From Pseudomonas sp. CROZ-RG-20F-R04-15 (lineage in GTDB: Bacteria; Pseudomonadota; Gammaproteobacteria; Pseudomonadales; Pseudomonadaceae), in the NCBI RefSeq assembly GCF_022662375.1, contig NZ_JAKNQL010000005.1, positions 186,001 through 250,000 of the forward strand: a DNA stretch of 64,000 bases, given 5' to 3'. The notes beneath the pieces are model-generated. The model was not told the DNA's origin and did no database searches. It worked only from the letters and a program-made list of their open reading frames with translations. The position numbers and the translations under genes are program-made. This document shows positions 1-8,433 of the stretch, piece by piece (the stretch's first letter is position 1; every line of letters begins with the position of its first letter).

Positions 1-618
1 ATGACCCAGGCGATTCTGGTGCAAGAGGCTGCGCTCAAGAGCCTCGACGAGCAGAACAAGCAGCTGACGCAACAAGTCCAGCAGTTGCAGGCCGAACTGC
101 AATCGGCCAAGGCGCAGAGTGCCGCACCGGCGCCGAGCGGCGGTGGCGGTTTCCTGTCGAGCATTTTCGGTGGCAGCCCGCGTCCGGCGCCGACCCAGAG
201 TGCCGCCCCGACGTCCACGGGCGGCTGGCGCGAACCGGCACCGCAGCAGAACTTCAGTGCTCCCGCGCCGCAACAGAACTTCGGTGCGCCCCCACCTAAC
301 TACGCGCAACAAGCCGCTCCAGCGGCAGGCAGCAGTTTCCTCGGCGGCGCCTTGAAAACTGCGGCCGGTGTCGCCGGTGGCGTGATGCTGGCGCAAGGCA
401 TCAGCAGCCTGTTTCATCACAATCAGCAGCCGGAAGAAATCGTTGAAGTGATCAAGGAAGAGCCGGCACAGGTCGCCGACCAGAGCAACAACGGCTGGGG
501 CGATGATCAGCGTGTGGCGGATAACGGCTTCTCTGGCAATGATCAGGGCGGATTCACCGACACCGACTACAGCGACGACAACTCATCGTTCTTTGATGAC
601 GACGATTCCTTCGTCTGA
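1..618 (+). CDS. DUF2076-type periplasmic/ligand-binding-like protein, 5' end outside window
   Basis: The reading frame is open from the first base, so the ATG at position 1 is probably internal and the gene begins upstream of the window. The visible 205 residues hold a coiled coil (about residues 5-38, Glu/Gln/Leu rich), a Gly/Pro/Ala/Gln linker, a small hydrophobic glycine-rich stretch (about 112-138), and a very acidic C-terminus rich in Asp, Asn and Gly. This order matches the DUF2076 family of Pseudomonas, whose role is unknown. No function is assigned. Confidence 0.75.
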   Translation: MTQAILVQEAALKSLDEQNKQLTQQVQQLQAELQSAKAQSAAPAPSGGGGFLSSIFGGSPRPAPTQSAAPTSTGGWREPAPQQNFSAPAPQQNFGAPPPNYAQQAAPAAGSSFLGGALKTAAGVAGGVMLAQGISSLFHHNQQPEEIVEVIKEEPAQVADQSNNGWGDDQRVADNGFSGNDQGGFTDTDYSDDNSSFFDDDDSFV

Positions 619-630
619 TTCACCATTCGT

Positions 631-652
631 CCGGAGCCCCTGAGGGCTCCGG
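631..652 (+). terminator. Hairpin after the DUF2076 gene
   Basis: A perfect 9-bp inverted repeat (CCGGAGCCC / GGGCTCCGG, 4-nt loop) lies 13 bp after the stop codon. It has no clear T-tract, so termination strength is uncertain. Confidence 0.5.
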
Positions 653-756
653 GCCGATTATTCGCGGAACCCTCCTGATGGCTGGCATACTGAGCGCCTT
701 TTTCGGGCCAGGCGCCTGATCCCGCTTCGTGCGCTTGCGCGCCCACAGGAACTCCG

Positions 757-1236
757 GTGAAAAAAATCGCAGTGTTCGCCGACGTGCAGAACCTCTACTA
801 CACCGTGCGTCAGGCCTATGGTTGTCACTTCAACTACGCCGCATTGTGGGCGGACATCAGCAAGGACGGGCAGATCGTCGAGGCCTACGCCTATGCGATC
901 GACCGTGGCGACAGCAAACAGCAGCAGTTCCAGCAGATCCTGCGCAACCTCGGTTTCACCGTGAAACTCAAGCCCTACATCCAGCGCAGTGATGGTTCGG
1001 CCAAGGGTGACTGGGACGTCGGCATCACCCTAGACATCATGGACGCCGCCGACCACGTCGACGAAATCGTCCTGGCCTCCGGTGATGGCGATTTCGACAT
1101 GCTGCTCGAACGCATCATCAGCAAACACGGCGTGCAGGCAGTCGCCTATGGCGTGCCCGGCCTGACCGCCAACTCGCTGATCCGCGCCGCCAGCCGTTAC
1201 GTGCCGATCGAAGGCGCGCTGTTGTTGAAGAATTGA
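757..1236 (+). CDS. NYN-domain (LabA/DUF88) family protein, putative ribonuclease
   Basis: 159 residues starting at GTG 757 (V read as Met, then KKIAVFADVQN). The N-terminal aspartate in FADVQNLYY, the acidic WDVGITLDIM segment, and the LASGDGDFDML motif are the PIN-like acidic residues expected for the NYN fold, a metal-dependent nuclease-like domain linked to RNA processing. The single-domain length is normal for the family. The next gene starts 20 bp downstream on the same strand, so co-transcription with the exonuclease is likely. Substrate is not known. Confidence 0.8.
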   Translation: MKKIAVFADVQNLYYTVRQAYGCHFNYAALWADISKDGQIVEAYAYAIDRGDSKQQQFQQILRNLGFTVKLKPYIQRSDGSAKGDWDVGITLDIMDAADHVDEIVLASGDGDFDMLLERIISKHGVQAVAYGVPGLTANSLIRAASRYVPIEGALLLKN

Positions 1237-1256
1237 GCTGTTACTGAAGAATTGAT

Positions 1257-1883
1257 TTGTACGGAGTTGAACCCGGTTTGGAACGCATTGCAGTCATCGA
1301 CTTTGAAACCACCGGCCTCTCGCCGAACAGCAGCTGTCGCGCCACGGAAATCGCCGTGGTCATGCTGGAAAACGGCCGCATCGTCGAGCGTTACCAGAGC
1401 CTGATGAACGCCGGCGTGCGCGTCCCCGCGTTCATCGAGCAACTGACCGGCATCAGCAACGCCATGCTGCGCACCGCGCCGCCGGCCGAGCAGGTGATGA
1501 ACGAGGTTAACGAGTTTGTCGGCTGCACGCCGCTGGTGGCGCACAACGCCTCGTTTGACCAGAAGTTCTGGGACTTTGAACTGGGCCGCATCAAGCGCAC
1601 GCGGTTGCAGAATTTTGCCTGCTCATTGCTGCTGGCGCGCCGTCTGATGCCGGCGGCACCAAATCACAAGCTCGGTACGCTGACCACTTTTGCGCGTTTG
1701 CCGCACACGGGGCAGGCTCACCGGGCGATGGCAGATGCCGAGATGGCGGCCAACCTGATGGCGCATCTGGCTGAGCAATTGCGCGACAAGCACGGCGTAC
1801 GCGAGCTATCGCATGATCTGCTGTGCAAATTGCAGAAAGTCCCTGCCGCGAAAGTCAGCGAACACTTGCAGCGCTATCGCTGA
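1257..1883 (+). CDS. DnaQ-like 3'-5' exonuclease domain protein
   Basis: A DEDD-type exonuclease: ExoI motif VIDFETTG near the N-terminus, ExoII in LVAHNASFD, and ExoIII around HRAMADAEM with the histidine of the DEDDh subtype. This is the fold of DNA polymerase III epsilon and RNase T; family members trim 3' ends of DNA or RNA. At about 200 residues it lacks the polymerase-binding tail of DnaQ, so it is a stand-alone nuclease. The start is uncertain: TTG at 1257 gives 208 residues and TTG at 1278 gives 201 residues beginning just before ERIAVIDFETTG. It follows the NYN gene closely, pairing two nuclease-like proteins. Confidence 0.8.
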   Translation: MYGVEPGLERIAVIDFETTGLSPNSSCRATEIAVVMLENGRIVERYQSLMNAGVRVPAFIEQLTGISNAMLRTAPPAEQVMNEVNEFVGCTPLVAHNASFDQKFWDFELGRIKRTRLQNFACSLLLARRLMPAAPNHKLGTLTTFARLPHTGQAHRAMADAEMAANLMAHLAEQLRDKHGVRELSHDLLCKLQKVPAAKVSEHLQRYR

Positions 1884-1904
1884 TCCCAAGCCCAACACAG
1901 AACC

Positions 1905-2000
1905 CCTGTGGGAGCGAGCCTGCTCGCGAAAGCGGTGTATCAGACAACATTAATGTTGATTGAAAATCCGTATTCGCGAGCAGGCTCGCTCCCACAGGGG
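1905..2000. repeat. REPIN: two inverted REP sequences
   Basis: GTGGGAGCGAGCCTGCTCGCGAA, split by about 45 bp from its reverse complement. The central spacer carries the GCGGTGTATCAGAC block seen in other copies in this window. It sits between convergent genes. Confidence 0.9.
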
Positions 2001-2013
2001 GCCTTCATCGTTC

Positions 2014-2469
2014 TCAGGCTTTGCCGTTGCTTTCGATATGGCCGAGCGGCACGCGCTTCTCGATGGCGCTCGACAACACAATCGAGGTCTTGCTGAAGCC
2101 AAACTTCGCCACCCGATTGATCAACTCCTCCAGCTCCGTCATCGATCCCACCGCGGCCTTCATCATCACGCACGGATCGCCCGTCACTCGAAAGCATTCG
2201 GTCAGTTGCGGGATTTTTACCAGTTCGTCGTAGACCTTCTGACTGCCGTTCTGGTGCAGGCGCAATTCGATCATGCACTGGATCGGTAGGCCGATTTTCG
2301 ACAGGTCGATTTTCGCTTCATACCCGGTGATTACCCCGGCGGCCTCAAGCTTGGCCACGCGCTCGGCGACGGCGGGGGCGGAGAGGTTCACTTTGCGTGC
2401 GAGGTCGGCGTAGGACGCACGACCGTTTTCCAACAAAGCGCTGAGCAGCATGCGGTCGTATTTGTCCAA
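2014..2469 (-). CDS. Lrp/AsnC family transcriptional regulator
   Basis: 151 residues from TTG 2469, chosen because AGGAG lies 8 nt upstream and the protein then opens with DKYDRMLLSALLENGR, the standard start of the Lrp winged-helix domain. Residues 1-60 are the HTH (SYADLARKVNLSAPAVAERVAKLE); the rest is the RAM effector-binding domain with the GDPC turn. Such proteins sense amino acids. It is transcribed away from the DMT exporter at 2633, with 163 bp between, so it probably controls that exporter; this is inferred from position only. Confidence 0.88.
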   Translation of the reverse strand: MDKYDRMLLSALLENGRASYADLARKVNLSAPAVAERVAKLEAAGVITGYEAKIDLSKIGLPIQCMIELRLHQNGSQKVYDELVKIPQLTECFRVTGDPCVMMKAAVGSMTELEELINRVAKFGFSKTSIVLSSAIEKRVPLGHIESNGKA

Positions 2470-2632
2470 GACCGGACTCCTGAAAATGCCAGACTTTCGA
2501 AATCTCGGTTTAAGCCGTCGATCTCCGTGATTTCCAAAGTGTACCGGTGCGATAAACAGCTTTTGTAACTTATTTTTAGCCGTGCGCCTTTCTAGAATAA
2601 TCCATCCCCTGAGCCTGACTTTCGAGCTGCCC

Positions 2633-3568
2633 ATGTCTGCCTTGCGCCGTTTTCCCTTGCCGCTGATCGCCGCGTTTTTTGCGTTGTACGTGATTTGGGG
2701 ATCGACCTATCTGGTGATCCGCATTGGCGTCGAGTACTGGCCGCCGCTGATGCTCGGCGGTGTGCGCTTCGTGATTGCCGGTTCGTTGATGTACGCTTTT
2801 CTGCGCTGGCGCGGGGCTCCGGCGCCGACCTGGGCGCAGTGGAAAGCGGCGGGGATCATCGGCATTTTGCTGCTCAGCTTCGGTAATGGCGCGGTGAGCG
2901 TGGCCGAGCATACTGGCGTGGCTTCCGGTGTTGCCGCGTTGGCGGTGGCGACGGTGCCGCTGTTCACTTTGCTCTGTGGATACTTCTGGGGCGCGCGCAA
3001 TACCCGTCTGGAATGGGCCGGGGTGGCGTTGGGCATTATCGGCATCGCCATGCTCAATATGGGCTCCAACCTGCAATCGAGTCCGATGGGCGCGGCATTG
3101 CTGATTTTCGCAGCAGCGACCTGGGCGTTCGGTTCGGTATGGAGCAAGCATTTGCCGTTGCCGCAGGGCGCCATGGCCAGCGCTGTGGAAATGCTGGTCG
3201 GCGGTGTGGTGTTGCTGATCGGCAGCGCTGTCAGTGGCGAGCACCTGCAAGCCATGCCACCGGTTGAAGGCTGGCTGGCGCTGGCGTACCTGATCTTCTT
3301 CGGCTCGATCATCGCCTTCAATTCCTACATGTACCTGCTCAAGCACGTGCGTCCGGCGGCGGCGACCAGCTATGCCTACGTCAACCCAGCGGTGGCCGTG
3401 TTGCTGGGGATCGTGTTTGTTGGCGAGACCATTGGTATCGAAGAAGCGCTGGCGATGCTGGTAATCATCAGCGCGGTGGTGCTGATTGGCTTGCCGCAGT
3501 GGCGCCGGCCGGCACAGCCGCCAGTCGCGGCGCCGACCGCCGTTCCCACAGAAACGCGTACGAATTAG
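2633..3568 (+). CDS. EamA/DMT family exporter (YedA-like)
   Basis: 311 residues from ATG 2633. It has about ten hydrophobic segments and two EamA repeats, with the signature WGSTYLVIRIG in the first helix and the matching EP/P-rich repeat (YVNPAVAVLLG) in the second half. Drug/metabolite transporters of this class export amino acids or other small metabolites across the inner membrane. The divergent Lrp gene suggests an amino-acid-related substrate. The true substrate cannot be read from the sequence. Confidence 0.85.
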   Translation: MSALRRFPLPLIAAFFALYVIWGSTYLVIRIGVEYWPPLMLGGVRFVIAGSLMYAFLRWRGAPAPTWAQWKAAGIIGILLLSFGNGAVSVAEHTGVASGVAALAVATVPLFTLLCGYFWGARNTRLEWAGVALGIIGIAMLNMGSNLQSSPMGAALLIFAAATWAFGSVWSKHLPLPQGAMASAVEMLVGGVVLLIGSAVSGEHLQAMPPVEGWLALAYLIFFGSIIAFNSYMYLLKHVRPAAATSYAYVNPAVAVLLGIVFVGETIGIEEALAMLVIISAVVLIGLPQWRRPAQPPVAAPTAVPTETRTN

Positions 3569-3620
3569 GGTAAACTGCGCGGCATTGCATGCCCGCGTCA
3601 TTTTTTCCTACGGTACTTCC

Positions 3621-4958
3621 ATGACTTTCGCCACCCTTGGCCTGATCGAACCCTTGCTGCGCTCTCTCGAGACGCTCGGCTACCAGACCCCTACGCCGGT
3701 TCAGGCGCAAGCCATTCCGGCCGTGCTGGCCGGTCGTGACCTGATGGCAGCGGCCCAGACCGGTACCGGCAAAACCGCCGGTTTCGCCTTGCCGCTGCTG
3801 CAGTTGCTGGCCATGGAGGGGCCGAAAGTCGCCGCCAACTCGGCGCGTGCGCTGATTCTGGTGCCGACCCGCGAGCTGGCCGAGCAGGTTCATGAGTCTG
3901 TGCGCCAGTACGCTGAAAACCTGCCGCTGCGCACTTACGCGGTTTACGGCGGCGTCAGCATCAACCCACAAATGATGAAGCTGCGCGGCGGCGTCGATGT
4001 GCTGGTCGCCACGCCCGGTCGCCTGATCGACCTGTTCCGCCAGAACGCGCTGAAACTCGATCAGTTGCAGACTCTGGTGCTGGATGAGGCCGATCGTATG
4101 CTCGACCTGGGCTTCTCCGAAGAACTGGCGAACATTTACCGCATGCTGCCGAAAAAGCGTCAGACCCTGCTGTTCTCCGCAACCTTCTCCGACGACATTC
4201 GCCTGCTGGCCGGACAGATGCTCAACGATCCGCTGACCGTCGAAGTCAGCCCGCGCAACGTCGCCGCCAACACGGTCAAGCAGTGGATCGTCACGGTAGA
4301 CAAAAAGCGCAAGGCCGAACTGTTCGTGCACCTGATGCGCAAGAACAAGTGGAAGCAGGTGCTGGTGTTCGCCAAGACCCGCAACGGTGTTGATGCTCTG
4401 GTGGAAAAACTTCAGGGCCTCGGTGTGAATGCCGACGGTATCCACGGCGACAAACCGCAGGCGACCCGTCAGCGGGCGCTGGATCGTTTCAAGCTCAGTG
4501 AAGTACAGATTCTCGTGGCCACCGACGTTGCTGCCCGAGGTCTGGATATTGAAGATTTGCCGTTGGTGATCAACTTCGATTTGCCGATCGTGGCTGAGGA
4601 TTACATTCACCGGATCGGCCGTACTGGCCGTGCTGGCGCGACGGGTGAGGCGATTTCGCTGGTGTGCGCGGATGAAGTGAACATGTTATCGGCGATCGAG
4701 ATGCTGACGCGTCAGACCTTGAAACGCCAGAACGAGCCGGATTTCGAACCGGAGCATCGCGTGCCGGATACCGATGCCAGCGGTCAGGTGATCAAGAAGC
4801 CGAAGAAACCAAAGAAGCCGAAAGCTTCGGGTGGTGGCGGCAAGCGCAATCTGGGCAAGTGGGTCGACAGTGGTGAGACGCAGGCGCCGGAGCCTTCGGT
4901 CAAGCCTGTGCGCAAGGTGCCGGTGTTTAACACCGGGCCGCGTAAGCGTAAGCCTTAA
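3621..4958 (+). CDS. rhlE: DEAD-box ATP-dependent RNA helicase RhlE
   Basis: 445 residues from ATG 3621. All helicase motifs are present in order: Q motif (YQTPTPVQAQAI), Walker A AQTGTGKT, PTRELA, Walker B DEAD inside VLDEADRMLDLGF, motif III SAT, and motif VI HRIGRTGRAG. A lysine/proline-rich tail of about 70 residues follows, as in RhlE proteins. It unwinds RNA in ribosome assembly and mRNA turnover. It stands alone after the DMT exporter. Confidence 0.92.
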   Translation: MTFATLGLIEPLLRSLETLGYQTPTPVQAQAIPAVLAGRDLMAAAQTGTGKTAGFALPLLQLLAMEGPKVAANSARALILVPTRELAEQVHESVRQYAENLPLRTYAVYGGVSINPQMMKLRGGVDVLVATPGRLIDLFRQNALKLDQLQTLVLDEADRMLDLGFSEELANIYRMLPKKRQTLLFSATFSDDIRLLAGQMLNDPLTVEVSPRNVAANTVKQWIVTVDKKRKAELFVHLMRKNKWKQVLVFAKTRNGVDALVEKLQGLGVNADGIHGDKPQATRQRALDRFKLSEVQILVATDVAARGLDIEDLPLVINFDLPIVAEDYIHRIGRTGRAGATGEAISLVCADEVNMLSAIEMLTRQTLKRQNEPDFEPEHRVPDTDASGQVIKKPKKPKKPKASGGGGKRNLGKWVDSGETQAPEPSVKPVRKVPVFNTGPRKRKP

Positions 4959-4968
4959 AGTCAAAAGC

Positions 4969-5207
4969 CCCTCATCGGAACGCCGCCCGCCTAACCCTCT
5001 CCCGGAGGGAGAGGGGACTGATTGGGGGATGCACGCGAAGTACGCTGACCTGATCCTATGGCTGTGAATCCATAATCGATAAAGCTTTCGCCTGACACCT
5101 AGGTTGGCTGACCAAGTCCATAATCGACGCGGTCATTCAGGTCGATGTATAGCGCCAGACACCTCGGTCGGCCCCCTCTCCCTCTGGGAGAGGGCTGGGG
5201 TGAGGGC
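4969..5207. repeat. Compound intergenic repeat with two CCCTCTCCC hairpins
   Basis: Two copies of the same hairpin (CCCTCTCCC, 3-nt loop, GGGAGAGGG) lie at 4995-5015 and 5174-5194. Between them, TCCATAATCGA occurs twice (5069-5079, 5117-5127) and GACACCT-GGT-GG twice (about 5094 and 5158). No ORF is credible here. The convergent flanking genes mean one or both hairpins may also end transcripts. Confidence 0.7.
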
Positions 5208-6455
5208 TCAGGCAGACGCCTCGGACTTAAGCCACTGCACAATCCCTAACCCCGCCGCCCGCCCGCTGGCGAAACACCCCGTCAGCAAATACCCGCCCGT
5301 CGGCGCTTCCCAATCGAGCATCTCGCCCGCACAGAACACCCCCGGCAACGCCTTGAGCATCAAACGCTCATCCATCGCCTCGAACGTCACGCCACCAGCG
5401 CTGCTGATCGCCTCGTCCAATGGCCGCGTTTTCACCAATGTCAGCGGCAGTGCTTTGATCGCCCGCGCCAACAACGCCGGATCAGCGAAAGTCGCCGCAT
5501 CCGTCAGTTCGCGCAACAACGCCGCTTTAACCCCGTCAATCCCGACCTGACTGTGCAGATGCTTGGCCATCGACCGCGAGCCACGTGGCTTGCTCAACGC
5601 CGTCTGCACTTTATCCACAGGCCGGCCGGGCAACAGATCAATGTGAATAACCGCCGCGCCATGCTGATTGATCGCCTCACGAATCGGCGCCGACAGCGCA
5701 TAAATCAGACTGCCTTCAATGCCCGTCGCAGTGATCACGCATTCGCCCAAGCGCGGTACATCGTCATTCAAACCAATGGCGATATTTTTCAGCGGCGCGC
5801 CGGCGAATTTGCTCACCATCAACTCGCTCCAGGCCTGCACCTCGAAGCCGCAATTACTCGGCTGCAATGGCGCCAGTCCTACGCCGCGTTGCTCCAGCGG
5901 CAGCATCCACGCACCGTCGGAACCGAGCCGAGCCCAACTGCCACCGCCGAGGGCGAGCAGGGTGGCATCGGGCTTGACGGTAATGTCACCTTCGGGGCTG
6001 TCGATGCGCAGTGCGCCGTGTTCATCCCAACCGAGCCAGCGGTGGCGGGTGTGGATAACTACGCCGCTGTCACGCAGGCGTTTGAGCCAAGCGCGCAGCA
6101 GCGGGGCGGCTTTCATGTCGGTGGGGAACACGCGGCCGGAGCTGCCGATAAATGTTTCGATGCCCAGATCATGAATCCATTGGCACAACGCATCGGCGTC
6201 GAAGCTGCGCAACAACGGTGCGATTTGCGGCGCGCGCTCGGCGTAGCGCGAGAGGAATGCCGGGTAAGCTTCGGAGTGGGTGATGTTCATGCCGCCGACA
6301 CCGGCGAGCAGGAATTTGCGGCCCACCGAGGGCATGCCGTCGTAGAGATCGACGCGGATTCCGGCCTGGCTCAGCACTTCGGCGGCCATCAGGCCGGCGG
6401 GGCCACCGCCGATGATGGCGACGTGAGCAGGGGAGGAGGCGGAATTCTGGGTCAT
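5208..6455 (-). CDS. FAD/NAD(P)-dependent flavoprotein of the TIGR03862/BaiN-like family
   Basis: 415 residues from ATG 6455. The Rossmann motif IIGGGPAGLMAAEVL is at the N-terminus, followed by GRKFLLAGVGGMNITHSE, which typifies the HI0933/BaiN-like flavoproteins, and a C-terminal CAGEMLDWEAPTGGYLLTGCFASGRAAG FAD loop. The reaction is not established for this subfamily. An ATG at 6491 would add 12 residues; neither start has a strong ribosome site. No operon partner. Confidence 0.85.
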   Translation of the reverse strand: MTQNSASSPAHVAIIGGGPAGLMAAEVLSQAGIRVDLYDGMPSVGRKFLLAGVGGMNITHSEAYPAFLSRYAERAPQIAPLLRSFDADALCQWIHDLGIETFIGSSGRVFPTDMKAAPLLRAWLKRLRDSGVVIHTRHRWLGWDEHGALRIDSPEGDITVKPDATLLALGGGSWARLGSDGAWMLPLEQRGVGLAPLQPSNCGFEVQAWSELMVSKFAGAPLKNIAIGLNDDVPRLGECVITATGIEGSLIYALSAPIREAINQHGAAVIHIDLLPGRPVDKVQTALSKPRGSRSMAKHLHSQVGIDGVKAALLRELTDAATFADPALLARAIKALPLTLVKTRPLDEAISSAGGVTFEAMDERLMLKALPGVFCAGEMLDWEAPTGGYLLTGCFASGRAAGLGIVQWLKSEASA

Positions 6456-6507
6456 GGCGTGCGCTGCGGTATGGCGGGATAAGGCGCGCATTCTAACAGT
6501 CGATATC

Positions 6508-6616
6508 CCTGTGGGAGCGAGCCTGCTCGCGAAAGCGGTGGGTCAGTCAGTTAAATGTTGAATGCTCCGACGCCTTCGCGAGCAGGTCGAATCGTCGCCG
6601 TCGCTCCCACAGGGGG
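6508..6616. repeat. REPIN with a damaged right arm
   Basis: The left REP (6510-6535) is intact. The right arm starts GCGAGCAGG but then carries about a dozen foreign bases before TCGCTCCCAC, breaking its palindrome. Confidence 0.8.
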
Positions 6617-6748
6617 ATTTGGGTGGATTCAGTATCTGGTTGAAAAATAGCCAATGTTCTGTAGGCCGCAGTAGGTATGGGCTGCAGGCCCTTTCACTCA
6701 GGTTATCCACAGGCAGTTCCACAGCCATTGTGGGTAACGCAGCACAGC

Positions 6749-7669
6749 TCAATGACAACCGTGTGAATGCCAGACCCGTTGTGCGCTGTGATGGAGGATG
6801 CCATGGCGGCGGGCGAGGGCGTGGCGATCCTTGCTGTAGCCGCCGCCGATCACGCCCATCACCGGAATATCGCGGCCCAGGCAATGGCGCATCACGCTTT
6901 CATCGCGGGCGGCGACACCTTCGTCGGTCAACTGGAGATAACCAAGGGCATCGTCCTTGTGCACGTCGACGCCGGCGTCATACAGCACCAGATCCGGTTG
7001 ATACAGCGGCAGCAGATAGTTGAGCGTGTCATCGACAACTTTCAAATAATCGCCATCGCCCATGCCTTTGGGCAGCGGAATGTCCCAGTCGCTTTCCGCT
7101 TTGCGTGCAGGAAAATTCTTCTCGCAGTGCAGGGAAACGGTAACCGCCTCTGGCGTGTCATGCAGGATCCGCGCGGTGCCGTCGCCCTGATGCACATCGC
7201 AATCAAAGATCAGCACGCGATTCACGCGGCCGCTTTGCAGCAGGTAATGGCTGATGATCGCCAGGTCATTGAAGATGCAGAAGCCCGCCGGGTAGTCGTA
7301 GTGCGCGTGATGTGTGCCGCCGGCCAAGTGACAGGCCAGCCCATGCTCCAAGGCTTTCTCCGCCGCCAGAATCGAACCACCGACCGCGCGCACCGTACGC
7401 CGCGCCAGTGCCTCATTCCACGGCAGGCCAAGGCGCCGCTGGTCTTCGCGGGACAACTCGCCGCTCATGTAGCGTTCGATATACGCACGGTCATGGGCGA
7501 GAGCGAGGATGTCGTTGGGGCATATCTCCGGGCGCAGCAGGTCGACATCGCGGGTCAGACCGCTATCGACCAGGTGATCGCGCAGCAACCGGAACTTGTC
7601 CATCGGGAAGCGGTGATCCGCCGGAAACTCGGGGCTGTAGTCTTCGTGGTAGATCAGCGGCAATGGCAT
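6749..7669 (-). CDS. Histone-deacetylase-like amidohydrolase (HDAC/AcuC family)
   Basis: 306 residues from ATG 7669 (PLPLIYHEDYSPEFP), the usual N-terminus of this class. The paired active-site histidines are in GGTHHAHYDYPAGFC, zinc ligands in FDCDVHQGDGT and YDAGVDVHKDD, and the glycine loop in VIGGGY. These enzymes remove acyl groups from lysine side chains or small amides. The longer open frame to 7825 lacks family similarity in its first 52 residues. It is divergent from the broken GNAT gene at 7753, an acetylation-themed neighbourhood that may be coincidence. Confidence 0.88.
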   Translation of the reverse strand: MPLPLIYHEDYSPEFPADHRFPMDKFRLLRDHLVDSGLTRDVDLLRPEICPNDILALAHDRAYIERYMSGELSREDQRRLGLPWNEALARRTVRAVGGSILAAEKALEHGLACHLAGGTHHAHYDYPAGFCIFNDLAIISHYLLQSGRVNRVLIFDCDVHQGDGTARILHDTPEAVTVSLHCEKNFPARKAESDWDIPLPKGMGDGDYLKVVDDTLNYLLPLYQPDLVLYDAGVDVHKDDALGYLQLTDEGVAARDESVMRHCLGRDIPVMGVIGGGYSKDRHALARRHGILHHSAQRVWHSHGCH

Positions 7670-7752
7670 GGCGATTTCGTGTGGCAAATGTAGGAAAGAG
7701 TGAAGGATCCTACCAGCGATGTAGACTTGCGGCATGGAAACGGAGGGGCACG

Positions 7753-8322
7753 ATGGAGCCGATACTGGAACTGCAAAGCGCGCGGCTGGTGATGCGTCAG
7801 TGGCAGGACGAGGATTAGCCGGCATTTGCGGCGATGTGCGCCGATCCTCAGGTCATGCGCTATTTTCCGGCACCGTTGAGCCGACTCGAAAGCGCTTCGC
7901 TGATCGGTCGGATTCGCGGGCATTTTGCCGAGCACGGTTTTGGCCTTTGGGCGCTTGAGCGCAAGGACAGCGGTGAATTCATCGGTTTCACCGGGCTTGG
8001 TGTGGTCGGTTTCGATGCGCCGTTCACGCCAGCGGTGGAAATTGGCTGGCGTCTGGCCAAGGAGCATTGGGGCCTCGGTTACGCCAGTGAAGCGGCGTGG
8101 ACTGCTCTGCGCTGCGGCTTTGATCGGTTGGCGCTAAAGGAAATCGTCTCCTTCACCGCGCAATCCAATCTGCCCTCAGAGAAAGTCATGCAGGCGATCG
8201 GCATGCATCATGCCCCGGACGATGATTTCGATCATCCGAAACTGGCCGTCGATCACCCGTTGCGCCGGCATGTGCTGTACCGCATCACTCGGGAGCAATG
8301 GCTGCAAACCTTGCATGGCTAA
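7753..8322 (+). pseudogene. GNAT N-acetyltransferase gene interrupted by an in-frame TAG
   Basis: ATG 7753 opens a frame reading EPILELQSARLVMRQWQDED, then TAG at 7816-7818, then the same frame continues PAFAAMCADPQVMRYFPAPL and onward as a normal RimJ/RimL-type acetyltransferase to 8322. The two parts join without any frame change, and the N-terminal strand-and-helix start of the fold lies before the stop. The acetyl-CoA loop is seen in GWRLAKEHWGLGYASEAA. Re-initiation at ATG 7834 would give 162 residues without the first beta strand. Likely inactive, or a sequencing error, or read-through. Confidence 0.8.
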
Positions 8323-8433
8323 GCCGACACGGACGTTTACAATGGCCGCCATATCATTGGCCCGCGCCAGAATCTGAATCGACCGCCGCAGCCAAGACTG
8401 CGCGGCTTATAGCGTTGTGTGAGGAGAGTCTGA

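Noticed and set aside
2470..2634. N-terminal extension of the Lrp regulator to 2634
   Set aside because: The added 55 residues have no Lrp similarity and the TTG at 2469 has a good ribosome site.
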